Assembly (NCBI GenBank): GCA_963669155.1
Contig: OZ022576.1
Location: forward strand, 10,968,441-11,032,440
DNA: 64,000 nt
Reading direction: 5' to 3'
Source of the DNA: Arbacia lixula
Taxonomy: Eukaryota > Echinodermata > Echinoidea > Arbacioida > Arbaciidae
The notes below the pieces were generated by a model. That model was not told where the DNA came from, did no database searches, and saw only the letters and a list, made by a program, of their open reading frames with translations. The translations under genes were made by a program, and so were the position numbers. Positions 12,176 to 24,846 of the stretch are shown here, piece after piece. Within the stretch, counting starts at the first letter, position 1, and each line of letters starts with the position of its first letter.

Positions 12176-14784
12176 AGCTACACAAATGCATACAGCTTCT
12201 CAGCTTTGGCTAAGAATAGTCCACCTGGTTAAAAGAAGAACAAAGCATAACGCATCTATATAGAGTCATCTCACTCACATGCAAGACCCCCTACTATGAT
12301 TTTGATTTACATCGAAACATACAAACATACAAACGGTATCAGGACAATATATACCTACATATAACACGTACAATCTGATAACAATTTGAGCATAACGTGA
12401 TTATAGAAATGCTAATCGACTAGTAACATATCATATGAACCTAATCATGATTCATGAACAACGTCAATGGCGTTATATAGATTTACAGATTCATGATAGG
12501 TTTGAATGATTTGGAAAAACGTGACGTATTGCAAAAGCACGCACTTACACTATACACAAAAGGAGAACGTACGTCAATTTGCCGCTTTGGCGTTTCTCAT
12601 CTCAGAAAAAATAGCAAAGCAATTAAGTACTGTATGAATCCAATAGGGATAAAACTAACCTTGCTGGGCGTGTCATTAGATAACAATCCTCATACATTAC
12701 GAAATTGAATTTTGAAACATGAATGAGCTCTGAAGCAGAGTGAGTTTCGATATTCCCTATAGGCGTAGAAACATGATCCTACTGATATCATTTCAATTGG
12801 TCGATATACTCCCATACACTAGAGTTATGCCCGAGGGAAAAGAGTTTGTACGCATGTGCATGGGATGGCACCTTCGATACCAGATATTGCAATCGATATC
12901 ATAATCCAATGATCCAATCTGAAAAAAGAAATATAAGTCTTATTTTAAAATGTAAGGTAAGATGAGATGAGAATAACAAAGCACTAAACTATCATATCGT
13001 TTAAAAAGTGAAAAATAATAGCTTGTTCGTTAAAGCACAAATGGGTTTCATATGAATATTTAGTCATACTTGGTAACCAATGTGTAAAGTCGGACAATTT
13101 TTTCGAATTCCTATCGAGGAAAGGTAGTGGATAATTGGACATATGTTTTCAAAAGCATACCATATAGTTGCATATGAACAAGTTTGATAGAAAATTTTCT
13201 TTGATGAAAAAGATTCACTGATGACAAAAGAGCGGTCGGAAAGGATTGATGTCATCTTTAAGTTACGACGAGGTTTTTCGTGTTTACGATGAAACAGTAT
13301 ATCTGTAGATCTGTTTCTTAAACACATCTATGAAATCCATCTCATAATTCGAAATACATAGACAATGTAAGATCGAATGGTTCTCTCTCCTATAGATGGC
13401 GATGTGTTCAGCTGAGGTCAACCCACTGGAACTATCTGTATCATCAATAATCAAATAGTTGCATATAGAAATATAAATGGTAAGAAAATGATAAGATGTA
13501 TTAGAAAATACATCAAACATGTTTATCTAAGACTTCGGAGATCTACATATACAAGACAGATTAAGAGAAATTCAGTAGAAGCTACTTATTACTATATATA
13601 TTAAATAACAAGTATTGACAAACATTTTTCATTGTTCATGTATATGTATGTTATTCCGTACGTATGTGTTTAAGGGTTATATTTCATATTACGTATTATA
13701 GTCCCAGCTCTGGGCTATGTGAATTGAATACAAATATCTATTTTTCGTTGCTTATATTGATTACAAGAGCAAACTTTCCGTACAGTGGTAAAATTATGGG
13801 CAGGTACAAAAACAAAACCATTTTGATAATAACATATCAGGATACATTGAATACTATGTTGTAATACTTGGATTACCTTTCTGTTTTAACCGTCACTTTA
13901 GCTTTTCCAGCTTTGTGAACCCCGGTCCAGTAAGGATGTCAAAATGATAGCCATGGAACTGCCGCAGAAACCAAAGGGATGTGGCTTAACTGCACGGTAT
14001 AAGAAATTTGAAGATAATTCATGGCGTGTCGTAAGATCAGGCGGCAGATTACGCGGGAGGCGTGCTACTTAGCATCTGAGTGGATGAAATATGGCTCAGT
14101 AAAGAACGGGTATATCACAATGATTAGGTGAATTGATTTACTGAGATTTATGAAAAAAATATTCCCATTTTTCATATCATTATTCTGAAGTAGAATGATG
14201 TATGCCACTGAATGACGAACTGAAACAATAATTCAAACAAAAAGATACAAAAGTGCATGAGGCTAAAGTGATTATTTTGCCAAATTGGAGTGAGATGGAA
14301 AAAATTGCGCTTATCTTATTATTATTAGATGATTAGGGTAATAAACATGGCACTCCTAACATCAATAATGAAATAAACTCATTTAACTTTCATTAGATAG
14401 AAGGGAAAGATGACGAACGGGTTTTTACATTTCGGCTTATATGGAGGGGAAAAATGAAAAGTTGCACTTAGTTTTTCGCTCAACGCGCTGCGTTTTTCTT
14501 TTGTATTAGCCTGTGTTTCATATTTATAATGCATGGTATCGTAAAAGTGCAGACACCGCAAATGTCAATGGACGGACATTATAGTTAGGTTAACATTCAT
14601 TTACGTGGGAACAGTATATGTGTATAACATGTACATTCTGACTTTGTTGTAGCTGAAATCATAACATCTCTCTCCAACGGCCGTCAACAGCTACGGTATG
14701 TTACAGTGTGAGCCATTGCAGAAAAAAAAAATAATAGCACTGATATACGAGATCAGGGCAAAGAGGTACGTTCACATTGGGTCG
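12176..14784. other. Non-coding, no recognised feature
   Basis: Very AT-rich sequence. Open frames of up to about 87 codons near 13064-13520 and 13664-13864 lack any domain, and their composition follows the background. No repeat family could be assigned. Confidence 0.5.
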
Positions 14785-14844
14785 GTTTGCCGTTCTCGCT
14801 CGCCGTCGGCACTTTGACGCGAGGGCTTTCCCGCCGCGGCAAAT
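14785..14844 (+). repeat. GC-rich dispersed repeat, copy 2
   Basis: Plus-strand counterpart of the segment at 8317-8380, sharing GTTTGCCGT/GCCGTTTG-like, CTCGCCG and CTTTCCCGCCGCGGCAAAT blocks. It is embedded in a locally GC-rich stretch (about 14780-14960) that contrasts with the AT-rich flanks. Confidence 0.65.
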
Positions 14845-16482
14845 CGTTCACTGAGCAATAATCGTGAATGCCAAGGCGATTTCTCCCTCTGGCTGATGCG
14901 GAATAAGGTGTGAAAGGCCTTGGAAAGCTGCCGTTATGGTAGGCGGCAGCGACAAGACACCATGCTAGGAGGCTTATCTATGTACAAGGATTATGTGAAG
15001 AGCTGCTATAAGAACTAGAATAGAGTTTTTTTCATTCCATTTTCAGCATGGAGCATGCTATCCTTACTACTGCTGAGTGTATGCCTAACGATGTAATCGA
15101 AATTACCCCATAAAGCCCTTTCACTAGACTATCTCTGTTTTAACAAACGTTATCGTTGCAAAACAGAATATCTTATCATACGATTTGATTTTGATAGCAA
15201 TTAAATTATGAAAATCTAAAATGCATAAGGTCTACTTCAGCCAATGAGTCCATGGAACGGGATTGCATAATGTTATTGCGTGAGTTCCGTGATTTCTTAA
15301 TTTTATATTACTGAATAGATGGGGAATCCTGGAATCAGTCAAATCACAGAAATGTTGTCTTTTTGCGTCAGCGTTATGTTCATTCTCTCAAAATATATCA
15401 TTCGACAATGTATGGATTATTGTATTTAATCACTTCAACCCATTTTGTACATAGCCCGAAAGTATGCGAACTGGCTTTTTTACGCTCGAATAAGTAGCAT
15501 GGGTTTCATATAATCTGGTATTCGGACCAAAGGCTATGGATAAAGTTAAAATACTTTATATAACATAATTAAGCCTCAATTCTTTGGTATCTGCAGTTCC
15601 ATGGCAAGTTTTGACATTCTAACCGGACCGTGGTTAACAAAGCCAGAAAATCTAACATTTAGGACCAGGTTAAGTTCATACTGCGTCCAAATGAACTTTC
15701 GCCTCACACATTAGGCCCTTATTTTACGTTTTTGTTTGGTACAAATTTCTCAGCTAAATGTTCAACGTGTTGAATCTTAGCATATTTCATGGACAAAACG
15801 TTGTTGTCAGGATGACGTGTCAGTGTCAGTATGACGTGTCAGTATGACGTGTAAAATATGCATGTGTCGTTGAAACGCCTAGGTTATGTATTGAATATAG
15901 TATTGATACCCCCATTGCACAGAGAATCTTGACTCATCGGTCACTCATCGGAGGTAAACAAAACAAAAACAAATCCTTCCGGTAAAGGCAGCAGGCCGCA
16001 CCGGGACGATAGCTGACACTACTACTCATCCATAATGGTGTCCGTGATGTAACTACAGTGTACTTTACCACACCTTGACGACTTATCGGCTAATGCAGTA
16101 AGACAAATTGACCTTGATTTGTTTGTCCTGTGGGCTTCATAGTCGTATCACTACCCAGGTCATTGACCACGGTGGTGACACGGGCGTTGCGCTTGGCTCG
16201 ATAGGATTGAGGATAGAGTGTGAGCGATAGCAGGCCAGAGGGTGCTAACGTACAGAAACCTACATTTGCTTTTTTATGACCGGCACAAAATAGGAATTTT
16301 GAACCTCTTGTTGAACGTAGCAGACAGAAAGGTGAAAGAAAATAACACAGCCTCTATCTATTTACAGAAGTAATTATATCGTTCAAGCCATGATGTATGT
16401 TTTAAACATTTTACATAATATTTTCTTTAGATTTCAGCGATTAAAACATCTCCACAATGACTTCATTCTCATCCCACTAACG

Positions 16483-16486
<4 letters not shown>
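14845..16486. other. Non-coding; one short tandem repeat
   Basis: Nothing coding recognised. At 15811-15852 the 12-mer TGACGTGTCAGT recurs as an imperfect tandem array of about three copies. Confidence 0.5.
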
Positions 16487-16533
<47 letters not shown>

Positions 16534-16534
16534 T
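16487..16534. repeat. (TC)n microsatellite
   Basis: Pure TC tract directly preceding dispersed repeat copy A. The second copy of that repeat (33171) is also preceded by a TC tract, so the microsatellite may be part of the duplicated unit. Confidence 0.95.
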
Positions 16535-16565
16535 TCTCTATCTCTCTCTGTCAGATGCTAAGTTT

Positions 16566-17010
16566 CATTGGTTGCACCATGATAGAAGCTACGTCAGCGA
16601 CGAGCAGAACTGATAGCGAACAGAGATAGGAATGAAGTAGATGTGTGACTATACATCATGATAGAGAGAGGGAGCGGGAGGATCACAGGGACGATGCACG
16701 AACAGAACTCGACAACGAACAAGAGGATGAAGTAAGGCAACAGAGATGAGCGAGGGGAAAAGAAGAAGAATATAAGGAAAAACAAGTGGATGAAAAAGGA
16801 TATACAGAAAAAGAAGGAGAAGAAAAAGGAGGGGGAAAGTGACAAGGAAAAGGAAAAGGGAAGAAGGAGGCGAAGAGGAAATCTATCTATTTCTATCTTT
16901 GTCTTTCTTTCTTTCTTTATCGTCTTGTCCCCATCTCCCTTTTTTCGCTCACAACCCTTCTAAAGACTTTTTTGTCTCTCTCTCTATTTTTGTCTCCATG
17001 TTTCCATCTG
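16566..17010. repeat. Dispersed repeat copy A (pairs with 33171-33570)
   Basis: From CATTGGTTGCAC onward it aligns with 33171 onward. The first 145 bp differ at only about seven positions (roughly 95% identity), then a purine-rich stretch varies in length, and similarity resumes at GGAAATCTATCTAT and continues to the T-rich end. No terminal repeats or coding domain are evident, so the class is unknown. Confidence 0.85.
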
Positions 17011-17035
17011 GAATCATATCTCTCCCTCCCATCCC

Positions 17036-17040
17036 CTCTC

Positions 17041-17115
<75 letters not shown>

Positions 17116-17125
17116 CTCTCCCTCC
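17036..17125. repeat. (TC)n microsatellite
   Basis: Nearly uninterrupted TC tract, with TTTC steps at its 3' side. Confidence 0.95.
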
Positions 17126-18319
17126 CGCGCTCTATTTACCCAATGATACAATACCACGGATCTTGACCGGGATTGAAATCTCAAGTAGGATGATAAAATC
17201 GGGCTAAGTGACTTCAGAATAAACTATCCCTCTCAAGTTGCACCAACGGATGGAAGCGATAGAATGATCATGTTTGTTTTATCATGTAAAATGGTCCCAA
17301 CTGGGGCATTCCCTGGCTTAAACAAAGCTCAGTCGAAAAGGACCTTCATCCGAATGATATTATGTAACGAACAATCTGCATTCATACAGTAATGTGATTA
17401 CAAAACATGCTATTATATCACATTGCGCAAGTATCAATCAATTTTTATGAAATGAGATTTTGAGATTCTGATTATATTATGAAATAGAAAATGCGACCTT
17501 TTCATTAAAGAAGTTGATAGAGTTGGCCTCATTCAAATAATAACAAGTTGCTAGAGAGCACTTAGTGTATCTCTGTCTGTATTCATTAAGTCCAGTAGCA
17601 ATTTTCTATGCTCATTAAAGGCTTAGGAGCAGAGAAGTCATCAAGTAAGTCAGGGCAAGATTGGATGATAATGGGGCAATATTTTGCTCCGCACAAGCGC
17701 AGATTGACACAAATTTTGTTAATTTTCGTAATCTATATTTTGGAGGGGAAAAGCAACATATTATACGTGTCATCGTACGTGCACGCAGCCTTGCCCTAAT
17801 CTGCGAGTATAGGTATTATCCGCTAAGTGGTTTAAAAATCTTTGGTAATACTTTTAATTGATTCTGCTTTTCATTTGTATTTATAAGCTGGGATTTAGCT
17901 ATCGAAATAATGGTATCAAATTTGCTGAGAAGAGTGCAAAACGAAGGTAGTACAATCAGAGCAGCTTGGATAATTTTGACGATGATCCTAATGTCAAAGT
18001 AGGACAGTACAGGCTGTCCGATGCTTTAATAGCTCGTGAATATTAAAGAGAAAACAATAATGCGAGTGCAAAGCAAAAACATCTCTAATTGCATATTACG
18101 ATTATATATAAATATTCAAAACTCTAACGAAATGATGTGTAAAATACCAGCAATTCAATTGGTTTGATAAGAAAGGTAGATCAGTAAAGACGGCGTTATG
18201 AAGGTGTATTACTTCGGTAACAGGCCCAGCTGAAGCGCATGGCTTATTATACGCAATGAAACCTCGTGAGAAGAAAGACATTCAGGTGATGTACATAAGA
18301 CACTTTCAGATGTTGATGT
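17126..18319. other. Non-coding, no recognised feature
   Basis: AT-rich, with only short open frames of background composition. No repeat family assigned. Confidence 0.5.
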
Positions 18320-18410
18320 TTAACACTTTATATGCCAAATATAATGGTGCTATAGGGGATTTGCGTGTATTACTTGTGACTGAATTCACACGTACCAGGC
18401 ACAGAGTTAA
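18320..18410. mobile_element. TTAA-ended 91-bp inverted-repeat element
   Basis: Begins TTAACACTTTATATGCCA and ends GGCACAGAGTTAA, so the two ends are inverted copies of about 13 bp and both carry TTAA. The core has GGATTTGCGTGTATTA, shared with the copies at 26642 and 29511. TTAA at both ends is the hallmark target site of piggyBac-type transposons; this would be a tiny non-autonomous derivative. Confidence 0.75.
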
Positions 18411-20401
18411 AAGGGTGGCACGTTAACAACTTGTTTTCATCTGTAGCAATTGGTGGGAAAATAAAAATCATGTTATTAAATTCGATTCGAGTGAACTTTG
18501 GAGTCGGAGGAGACAAACAGACGGCATTTTAGACTTTCGTCACATATAAACGGTTGTGACTTAATGGATGTGAAGCAAAACAACGTATAAACTTCTTTTG
18601 CGTCTAGGGGGTATGTTGATGTAAAATGGATTATATGTGTGGCAGATCTTGATATAAATACATCTAAAACATATTAAACATGTATTAAATTTGAAAAATG
18701 TGCATGAATGAATACGGTATCGTGATTTTCTTTTCTTTAAAAGAGGTTTATAAGATAATTTTGTTTGTTTACTTCGCACTACATGCACTTTATTGAATTG
18801 TATTAGCAGAGTACATTCTGCGTCATTAAGTTTTGTTTAATTTTTTTTACAAGACTCATTTTATGATGCGGCTGCAATATCTGAGCTATTGCCATATTTA
18901 CACGTTAAAGAACCCGACCATTTCTACGGAGTGTAAAATTACATAACCAATTAATCGAAAGAAAGCGGAAGAGTTGGAGAGAGATGATAATAAAAAAGTG
19001 GGAGAATATGGCAGTAAGAATTTGAATAAAGATAAAACATGAGATATGATTTATAACAAATGGAAGAAATCAAGACGAATTGATAAAATTATTAAAGAAT
19101 CATTCTTTAAAACATCTAAGAGATGCCGCTCCTGGAGTCTTTTGGATATATAAGGCAACATAAGGAGACGACACGGAAATAATGATTTCGGCTTCACAAT
19201 TCTCCTATTTCACTGCGCATGCAAGCTGCCGGTAATTGCCCAACCATACGTGAAATGAACTGAAATGAGACATAATTAAGTGGTCTGCTGTCTCCTTTAG
19301 GCAATTCGAGAATGAGACGAGGATAAGACACGCTTCACGACCTAAAGATACATTTTTCAGCGTCTTTAACAGCTCGCGTTCACCTCCTTCTTGCACCTTC
19401 CTCGAAAAGCTGCCAGACCCCAGAAGCCACGTCATTGACAATGAACCCGTCGCCGCGTGCAGCCGACGGGGCGCTGTGGAGGAGACAGACTCACACACAG
19501 GTACGAAGGGGCATTGTCCATTAAAGTGGAGATAACCTCGGGTGATGGGCGAAAGTTCTGAAAACAAGGTGAGAAGGTTTTTTGGCCGAGATGAAACGCT
19601 TCTCGCGATGAAATATTAACGGAATAAAAATCATACGGGTCAGTAGTCATGGGAATGAGATGCTAATTATACTGCCCCTGCGTGACAAAAGGAAGCAAGT
19701 GACAGATCACTTGTATTTGAGATGTTAATGTTTATAGATTGTACTGAGCATGCCCTACTTGCAAGCCAAAAACTGGTAAAGAGATTTTTGCCCAACTGTA
19801 AGATGCAATCAAATGTGATTCGGCATTGTAGTTATGGCAATGCAAATAGCGGACTTATGCTCATATGTAGAAATGATACGTTGTGCACTTGTGTCCATTT
19901 ATCAAAGTGGAGTAGAATACTTGTGACGAGGTGTGAGATATGAGATCACTCCGGCGTAAGGATTGGATGAAGGAAGGGTGCTAAACGGATTCTCCTTAAT
20001 TCTTGATTAAGGCCGGTACGAATAGGACAAGGTAACGTCACAGTTGTTGTGTGTTACCTATTCCCAAAATACCAGTCATATGATCATATACAGAGAGACA
20101 GACAGACGCACAGACAGAGAGGGGCGGGATGAGAGGGGGGAAGGGAGATGTAATGAACCGATAAATAGACTCTTTTCTCACAATCAGCATTGACGTGCAT
20201 TTCATCACGGTTGTTTCACTTAATGGAAATGGTCCAAGGAAATCCCTATATCTTCTCATTGACCCCTATCATTTCTATGAATATAAGTGACGTGAAAGAA
20301 CCTTTGACGTCATATTTGACGAGGGCATGACACTATTTCCAATGGGCCGTATAGTCCCTACATGGGGGTTGAGATGATTAACTCTCTCAGGAGTTTTACG
20401 C
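18411..20401. other. Non-coding, no recognised feature
   Basis: Includes a slightly GC-richer patch at 19360-19540 with an open minus-strand frame (19205-19567) lacking known domains, and a short GACA/GA patch at 20090-20130. No gene can be supported. Confidence 0.45.
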
Positions 20402-20404
20402 ACC

Positions 20405-20447
<43 letters not shown>

Positions 20448-20670
20448 TCTCTCCCCTCACTCTCTTTCTCACTCCCCCCCCCCCACTCTCTCTATCTCCT
20501 TTTCTCCCTCCCCTCTCAATCTCTCTCTTTCTCCCTCCATCTCCCTTTCTCCCCCCCCCCTCTCTCTCTCTTTCTCCTTCCCTCCCTCTCGCTCCCTCCC
20601 CCTTTCTTTCTCTCTTTCCTTTCCTCTCTCTCTTTTCTCCCTCCCCTCCCCCTCTCTCTCTCTCTTTCAG
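20402..20670. repeat. CT/C-rich low-complexity tract
   Basis: C runs alternating with CT and CCCT repeats over 270 bases. Open frames on both strands here are compositional artefacts. Confidence 0.95.
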
Positions 20671-20969
20671 CACCCATGACGGTAGGATCTCTCAAAGGAG
20701 GGCCAATGACGAATATACATCACAGCGGGGTCAATACATTGTGTAACTCTCTTACCCACGGGTTCACTATAGACATTGAAAGCGGAGAAGACTGGTTTGC
20801 AACCCTTCTCAGAACAGCTCAACCTCTGTCTGACTATATAAGAGATTTAGGGTAATATCACATTTTTTGCACAGTACACTTTGACTATTTTCGAGTGAAG
20901 GGAAAGAAATTAACGCCTACCGCCATGATCGCAGGGACCAAATTTTCTGACCGTTTATACTTGTATGAT

Positions 20970-22795
20970 TAGTCCAAGGAAGGGGAGGAGATACCTATAC
21001 TGAATAAGAAAAGGAAAGCCCTTAAGCCCTCCAGACAGACATCAACACGTAACCAAGTTGAATATACAGAGCTGAATAAAACAATTCGCAAGATGAGAAG
21101 AAAGCGAAAGAGAAAGATCAGGACTAAGATGGTACGTGAAGTGCTAGAAAACCACAAAGGACCAAAAATCATCAACAGAGAGTTAGAGAGGGGTAGAAAG
21201 CTTCTGTCATCACTGAAAAAATGATGGGACAGAAGTTAATGACAAAGAACAGATTACTCAAGCCATTGAGGACTTCTATAGAGAACACTATAGCCAAGAC
21301 CAAGCAGATTGGAGAGTAAATGAGGACTGGAATGAGAAGTCAAATGATGTTCCACCAATACTTGAGGAAGAGGTAAAGAGTGCTTTAGATCAGATGAAAA
21401 TGGGAAAGGGGAAGGGAGGACACCATATCAACCCTAACAAAACTGTCCAACAAGATCATGCAAGTGGAACAAGTACCTACCCAGTGGAACGAATCAAAAG
21501 TTATCATACTGTTCAAGAAATTGGACATGAAAGACATAAAAAATTACAGGCCCATTAGTCTGTTGCCTCATATATACAAAATCTTCACACGAATTCTTCT
21601 TGCTAGGGTAGAGAAACAGCTTGATGAAAATCAACCACAAAAACAAGCTGGATTTCGTACAGGATACAGAACATCAGACTATCTCCACACCTTAAGCCAG
21701 ATAATCGAGAAGGCAAAAGAATACCGTTTTGACATCTGCCTTTGCTTCGTTGATTACGAGAAGGCATTTGACAGCCTAGACCATCAGTCATTATTCAATG
21801 CCTTAGAAAAGCAGGTCACAGATGGAAAGTACATTCGCCTAATTAAACACATCTATAAGGACGCTAGTGCCCGTGTACATCTAGAAGACAAGGTAAGACA
21901 TGGTGACCCCATCTTACCAAAGCTCTTCCCTGCAGCAATTGAGAATGTCTTCAGAAACCTTGATTAGTTATCATTGGGAAAAGTGGTGGATGACGAACAC
22001 ATGACACATCTCAGATTTGCAGATGACATTTTACTACTTAGCCATACACCTCAGGAACTGGAGAAAATGGTCCGAGATCTAAGTGAAGAAAGTAGAAAAG
22101 CTGGACTGAAAATGAATATCACAAAGACAAAGGTAATGGTGAGCAGTAGATTCAAAGAACACAAAATCACAGTTCGGGGGAGGACCGTAGAAAAGGTAGA
22201 CAACTACATATACTTGGGCAAAAAGATCTCCATAGAAAATGAAGCAGGGGAAGTGAATAGAAGGGTCTAGTTGGCTTGGGCAAAATTTGGCAAGCTCAAC
22301 TTTATTTTTCGTGATGAGAAGCTCCCTCTTTCTCTCAAGAAACAGATTTTCAACCAATGCATTATACCTGTGCTCTCTTATGGAGCAGAAACATGGACCA
22401 CACCTAAGAGACTGGAGAGAAAACTTAGAGTAACCGAAAGGGCTATGGAAAGAATTATGATTGGTGTTACAAAGAGGGACAAAGTTAGAAACCAGGATTT
22501 GAGAAAGAGAACTAAAGTACGGGACATAGTACAGGAAATTAAATCAAAGAAATGGAGGTGGGCTGGTCATCTGGCCAGGAGGAAAGAGGACAGATGGACA
22601 TATGAATTAACCATGTGGACCCCAATAACTAACACCAGAAGAAGAGGCAGACAAAGTAGGAGGTGGATTGACGATATTAGAGAATATGGTAGTGTGACAT
22701 GGAAACGAACGGCACAAGATAGATCAAGATGGAAAATGAGGAGGAGGCCTCCCTTCAGCAGTGGAGAGAAATAGGCTAAACATAATAGAATAGAA
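20970..22795 (+). mobile_element. RTE-type LINE, 5'-truncated and dead
   Basis: The copy begins downstream of any endonuclease domain: the recognisable protein starts about 20972 with the basic linker and runs through the reverse transcriptase to the C-terminus at 22774. The 3' end is a short tail of repeated AATAGAATAGAATAG about 22785-22798, in keeping with the simple-repeat tails of RTE-type LINEs. No target-site duplication could be fixed. It lies in an otherwise unremarkable AT-rich region. Confidence 0.85.
20972..22774 (+). pseudogene. Broken RTE reverse transcriptase
   Basis: Once the RNA-dependent DNA polymerase of a retrotransposon. Visible in order: linker (NQVEYTELNKTIRKMRRK, from 21051), the motif YRPISLLPHIYKIFTRIL (about 21545-21600), palm motif A FVDYEKAFD (21746-21772), an RHGDP block (about 21895) where Gln of the usual QGDP is replaced, the catalytic FADD (22016-22027), and a C-terminal GAETWTTPKRLERKLRVTER to RWAGHLARR region. 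Lesions: a frameshift at about 21220 with TGA at 21222, a further frameshift or small deletion near 21430-21460, and in-frame TAG codons at 21965-21967 and 22268-22270. The EN domain is missing. The order of motifs and the ETWTT...RWAGH tail are typical of RTE elements in invertebrates. Confidence 0.88.
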
Positions 22796-23565
22796 TAGAT
22801 TAGGCCATGGAAACGCTAGTGGCTTCGGCAAGACCGAATTCAATCAATTCCACTTTGTCACAATACTTGTAGTTTAGTTCTACATAGCAATTGCAAAGTC
22901 AGGAGAAATTGCCGATTAGGTAATTCAACCATGGCACAGACAATACGTAATAATAAACACGCAGGGGATTGATATTTACGTCGATTATTCATATGTGGCG
23001 TGTTCTTTACATAGTTTTTATTTTATCCCTATTTTACATTTATATTGGTTTTATATCATTATATCATGATTATGCTAACATTTCTTTTAAAGAATTCCTG
23101 AATGTAGGGCACAGTCAGAAGTGGATTGTTGCAAAATGCGTGGTTTTCAGCACCCGAGGCTCCATTTCTTGTAAAAATGCAATAAGTTTGCAAAGGTGGT
23201 CTGATGATTATGGTGCATGTCTTGCGTGAAGGTCAACGATATAACATACGCCTCATTATGGTAGTGATGATGGATGGAGTGTGAGCTATTTAACACCTTA
23301 AACAACATTTTCCAAACAGGTATCATCCACGTATGCAGATGACAATACACGACATGCAGGAATGTGGACGTTTAGTATCGCCGCATCAGCATCATTCAAA
23401 CTCAAACATTTTGTAACGTTTCCTTTTGAAGGTTTCACTTCAGCTTCCAGTCGCCATCAGGGTTGTGTCCATCTTCTTCATTTTTGATGAATGTCTATGA
23501 CCGAAAGATTCTTTGTTTTCTATTTCTCTTATTTATCTTCGACCTGTCTGAGGAAGTCTTTAGTT
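22796..23565. other. Non-coding, no recognised feature
   Basis: AT-rich sequence between the RTE copy and the next short element; nothing coding recognised. Confidence 0.5.
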
Positions 23566-23723
23566 AAGGCCACCGCATACGTCAGGATTCTGCAGTCGTA
23601 AGTACGAACCTAAGACTGGAAAGGTGACGTCACCTTTCTGTATAAATCCAATTACAGGGGCCTGCGATTCAGCCAGTCGCAGAGTCGTACGACTAATCGG
23701 ATCGTGTCATCTGCGGTGGCCTT
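23566..23723. mobile_element. 157-bp inverted-repeat element flanked by TTA
   Basis: Ends are AAGGCCACCGCA and TGCGGTGGCCTT, perfect inverted copies of 12 bp, and TTA flanks both sides (23564-23566 and 23724-23726). A 3-bp TTA duplication is typical of PIF/Harbinger elements, so a non-autonomous Harbinger-like element is the best guess. Inside lies a perfect 18-bp palindrome, AAAGGTGACGTCACCTTT (23620-23637), containing the CRE octamer TGACGTCA. Confidence 0.75.
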
Positions 23724-23758
23724 TTACATGTATGAGAGTGCGAGTCTGGGTATAGGTA

Positions 23759-23946
23759 TGCGTGTGTGTGTGTGTGTTTGTTTTTTGTATTTGTTTTTGT
23801 TCGTGTTTGTGTGTGTATGTATGTGTGCTTGTGTGTGTGCGTGTTTGTGGGTGTGTGTGTATTTTTTTTGTGTGTGTGCGTGTGTGTGTTTGTGTATGTT
23901 TGTGTGTGTTTGTGTGTTTGTGTGTGTGTATGTGTGTGTGTGTGTG

Positions 23947-23977
<31 letters not shown>

Positions 23978-23980
23978 TAG
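23759..23980. repeat. (TG)n-rich microsatellite
   Basis: Interrupted TG repeats with TTTG and TATG variants, ending in a cleaner TG block at about 23933-23978. Confidence 0.96.
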
Positions 23981-24780
23981 AATATTTTCCTGCCCGGCAA
24001 TGTAACGTTAATTTACATGGACCCGAGGTAATTGGGGATAAAATCATCTAAAGGGATATTACACCGTAATCATGCTAATGGATAGTGACTAGGCCACCAA
24101 ATATATCAGAATAGCAAATCAATGCAAGTTCGTGAAAAATTGAACACGTGATACGGTGGTCATGAAGTAGGGAGTGCGGAACGGTAACAACTATGAGGGC
24201 AGAAGTGATCTCACATTTAATAGGCAAGCGCAGCTTAAACACAAATTTGTGTTAAAATGTTGGTGAAAGACATGCACTGCGTAATATATCAACATACCTT
24301 TAGCGTACAGACAGAAATAACTTTTAATTAATAACTTTGTGCCCATGTTTTCAACGTCACGCGCCTTTGCATTTTGTAACTTCCTTTGTTCGTTTTCAGG
24401 TTCTGCTGAAATATTCGGAGATCAATGAATGACTTTTTCAGAACATCTACTTTCATAAAAAAAAATAATAGAAATCAGATATTTGGCTGAATTATAAGCT
24501 TTGATAAACATAACGAGAGTGGGTCTCAATCTGATTGAGAAATAGCAGTCTGATCATGCAGATTATCATATAACTATGTTACATAGCAATACATCGCATT
24601 CTGCTATGTTCTTTAACTGAACTTTGAAATAGGGAGGTATATAGAAATAAAAAGGTTTGCATCAGTGACGCAGGACTCTCAATGTATGTATACCGAGACC
24701 GGATGATCTAAAAAAATATCCCTACATGATACAAATACAGACTGCTGTGAGTTACATAGTTACAAGTAAAACCACTAGGG
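23981..24780. other. Non-coding, no recognised feature
   Basis: AT-rich sequence; nothing recognised on either strand. Confidence 0.5.
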
Positions 24781-24846
24781 GATCTCAAAACAATAGTATT
24801 TATCCCGAAGCCTATGCGGCTTGGGATAATAGTATTGTTTTGAGGT
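24781..24846. repeat. 66-nt hairpin
   Basis: CTCAAAACAATAGTATT on the left pairs with AATAGTATTGTTTTGAG on the right with one mismatch, followed by an ATCCC/GGGAT and AAGCC/GGCTT stem around a 4-nt loop, with two single-base bulges on the left arm. The downstream word GAGGTCACTGCAAAT recurs with one change at 26233, suggesting a decayed short element family. Size and shape also resemble a microRNA precursor, but nothing else supports that. Confidence 0.8.

Noticed and set aside
16594-16845. Shared minus-strand frame in the two dispersed repeat copies as a gene
   Set aside because: Peptides are dominated by Phe, Leu and Ser from purine-rich DNA; conservation is explained by recent duplication.
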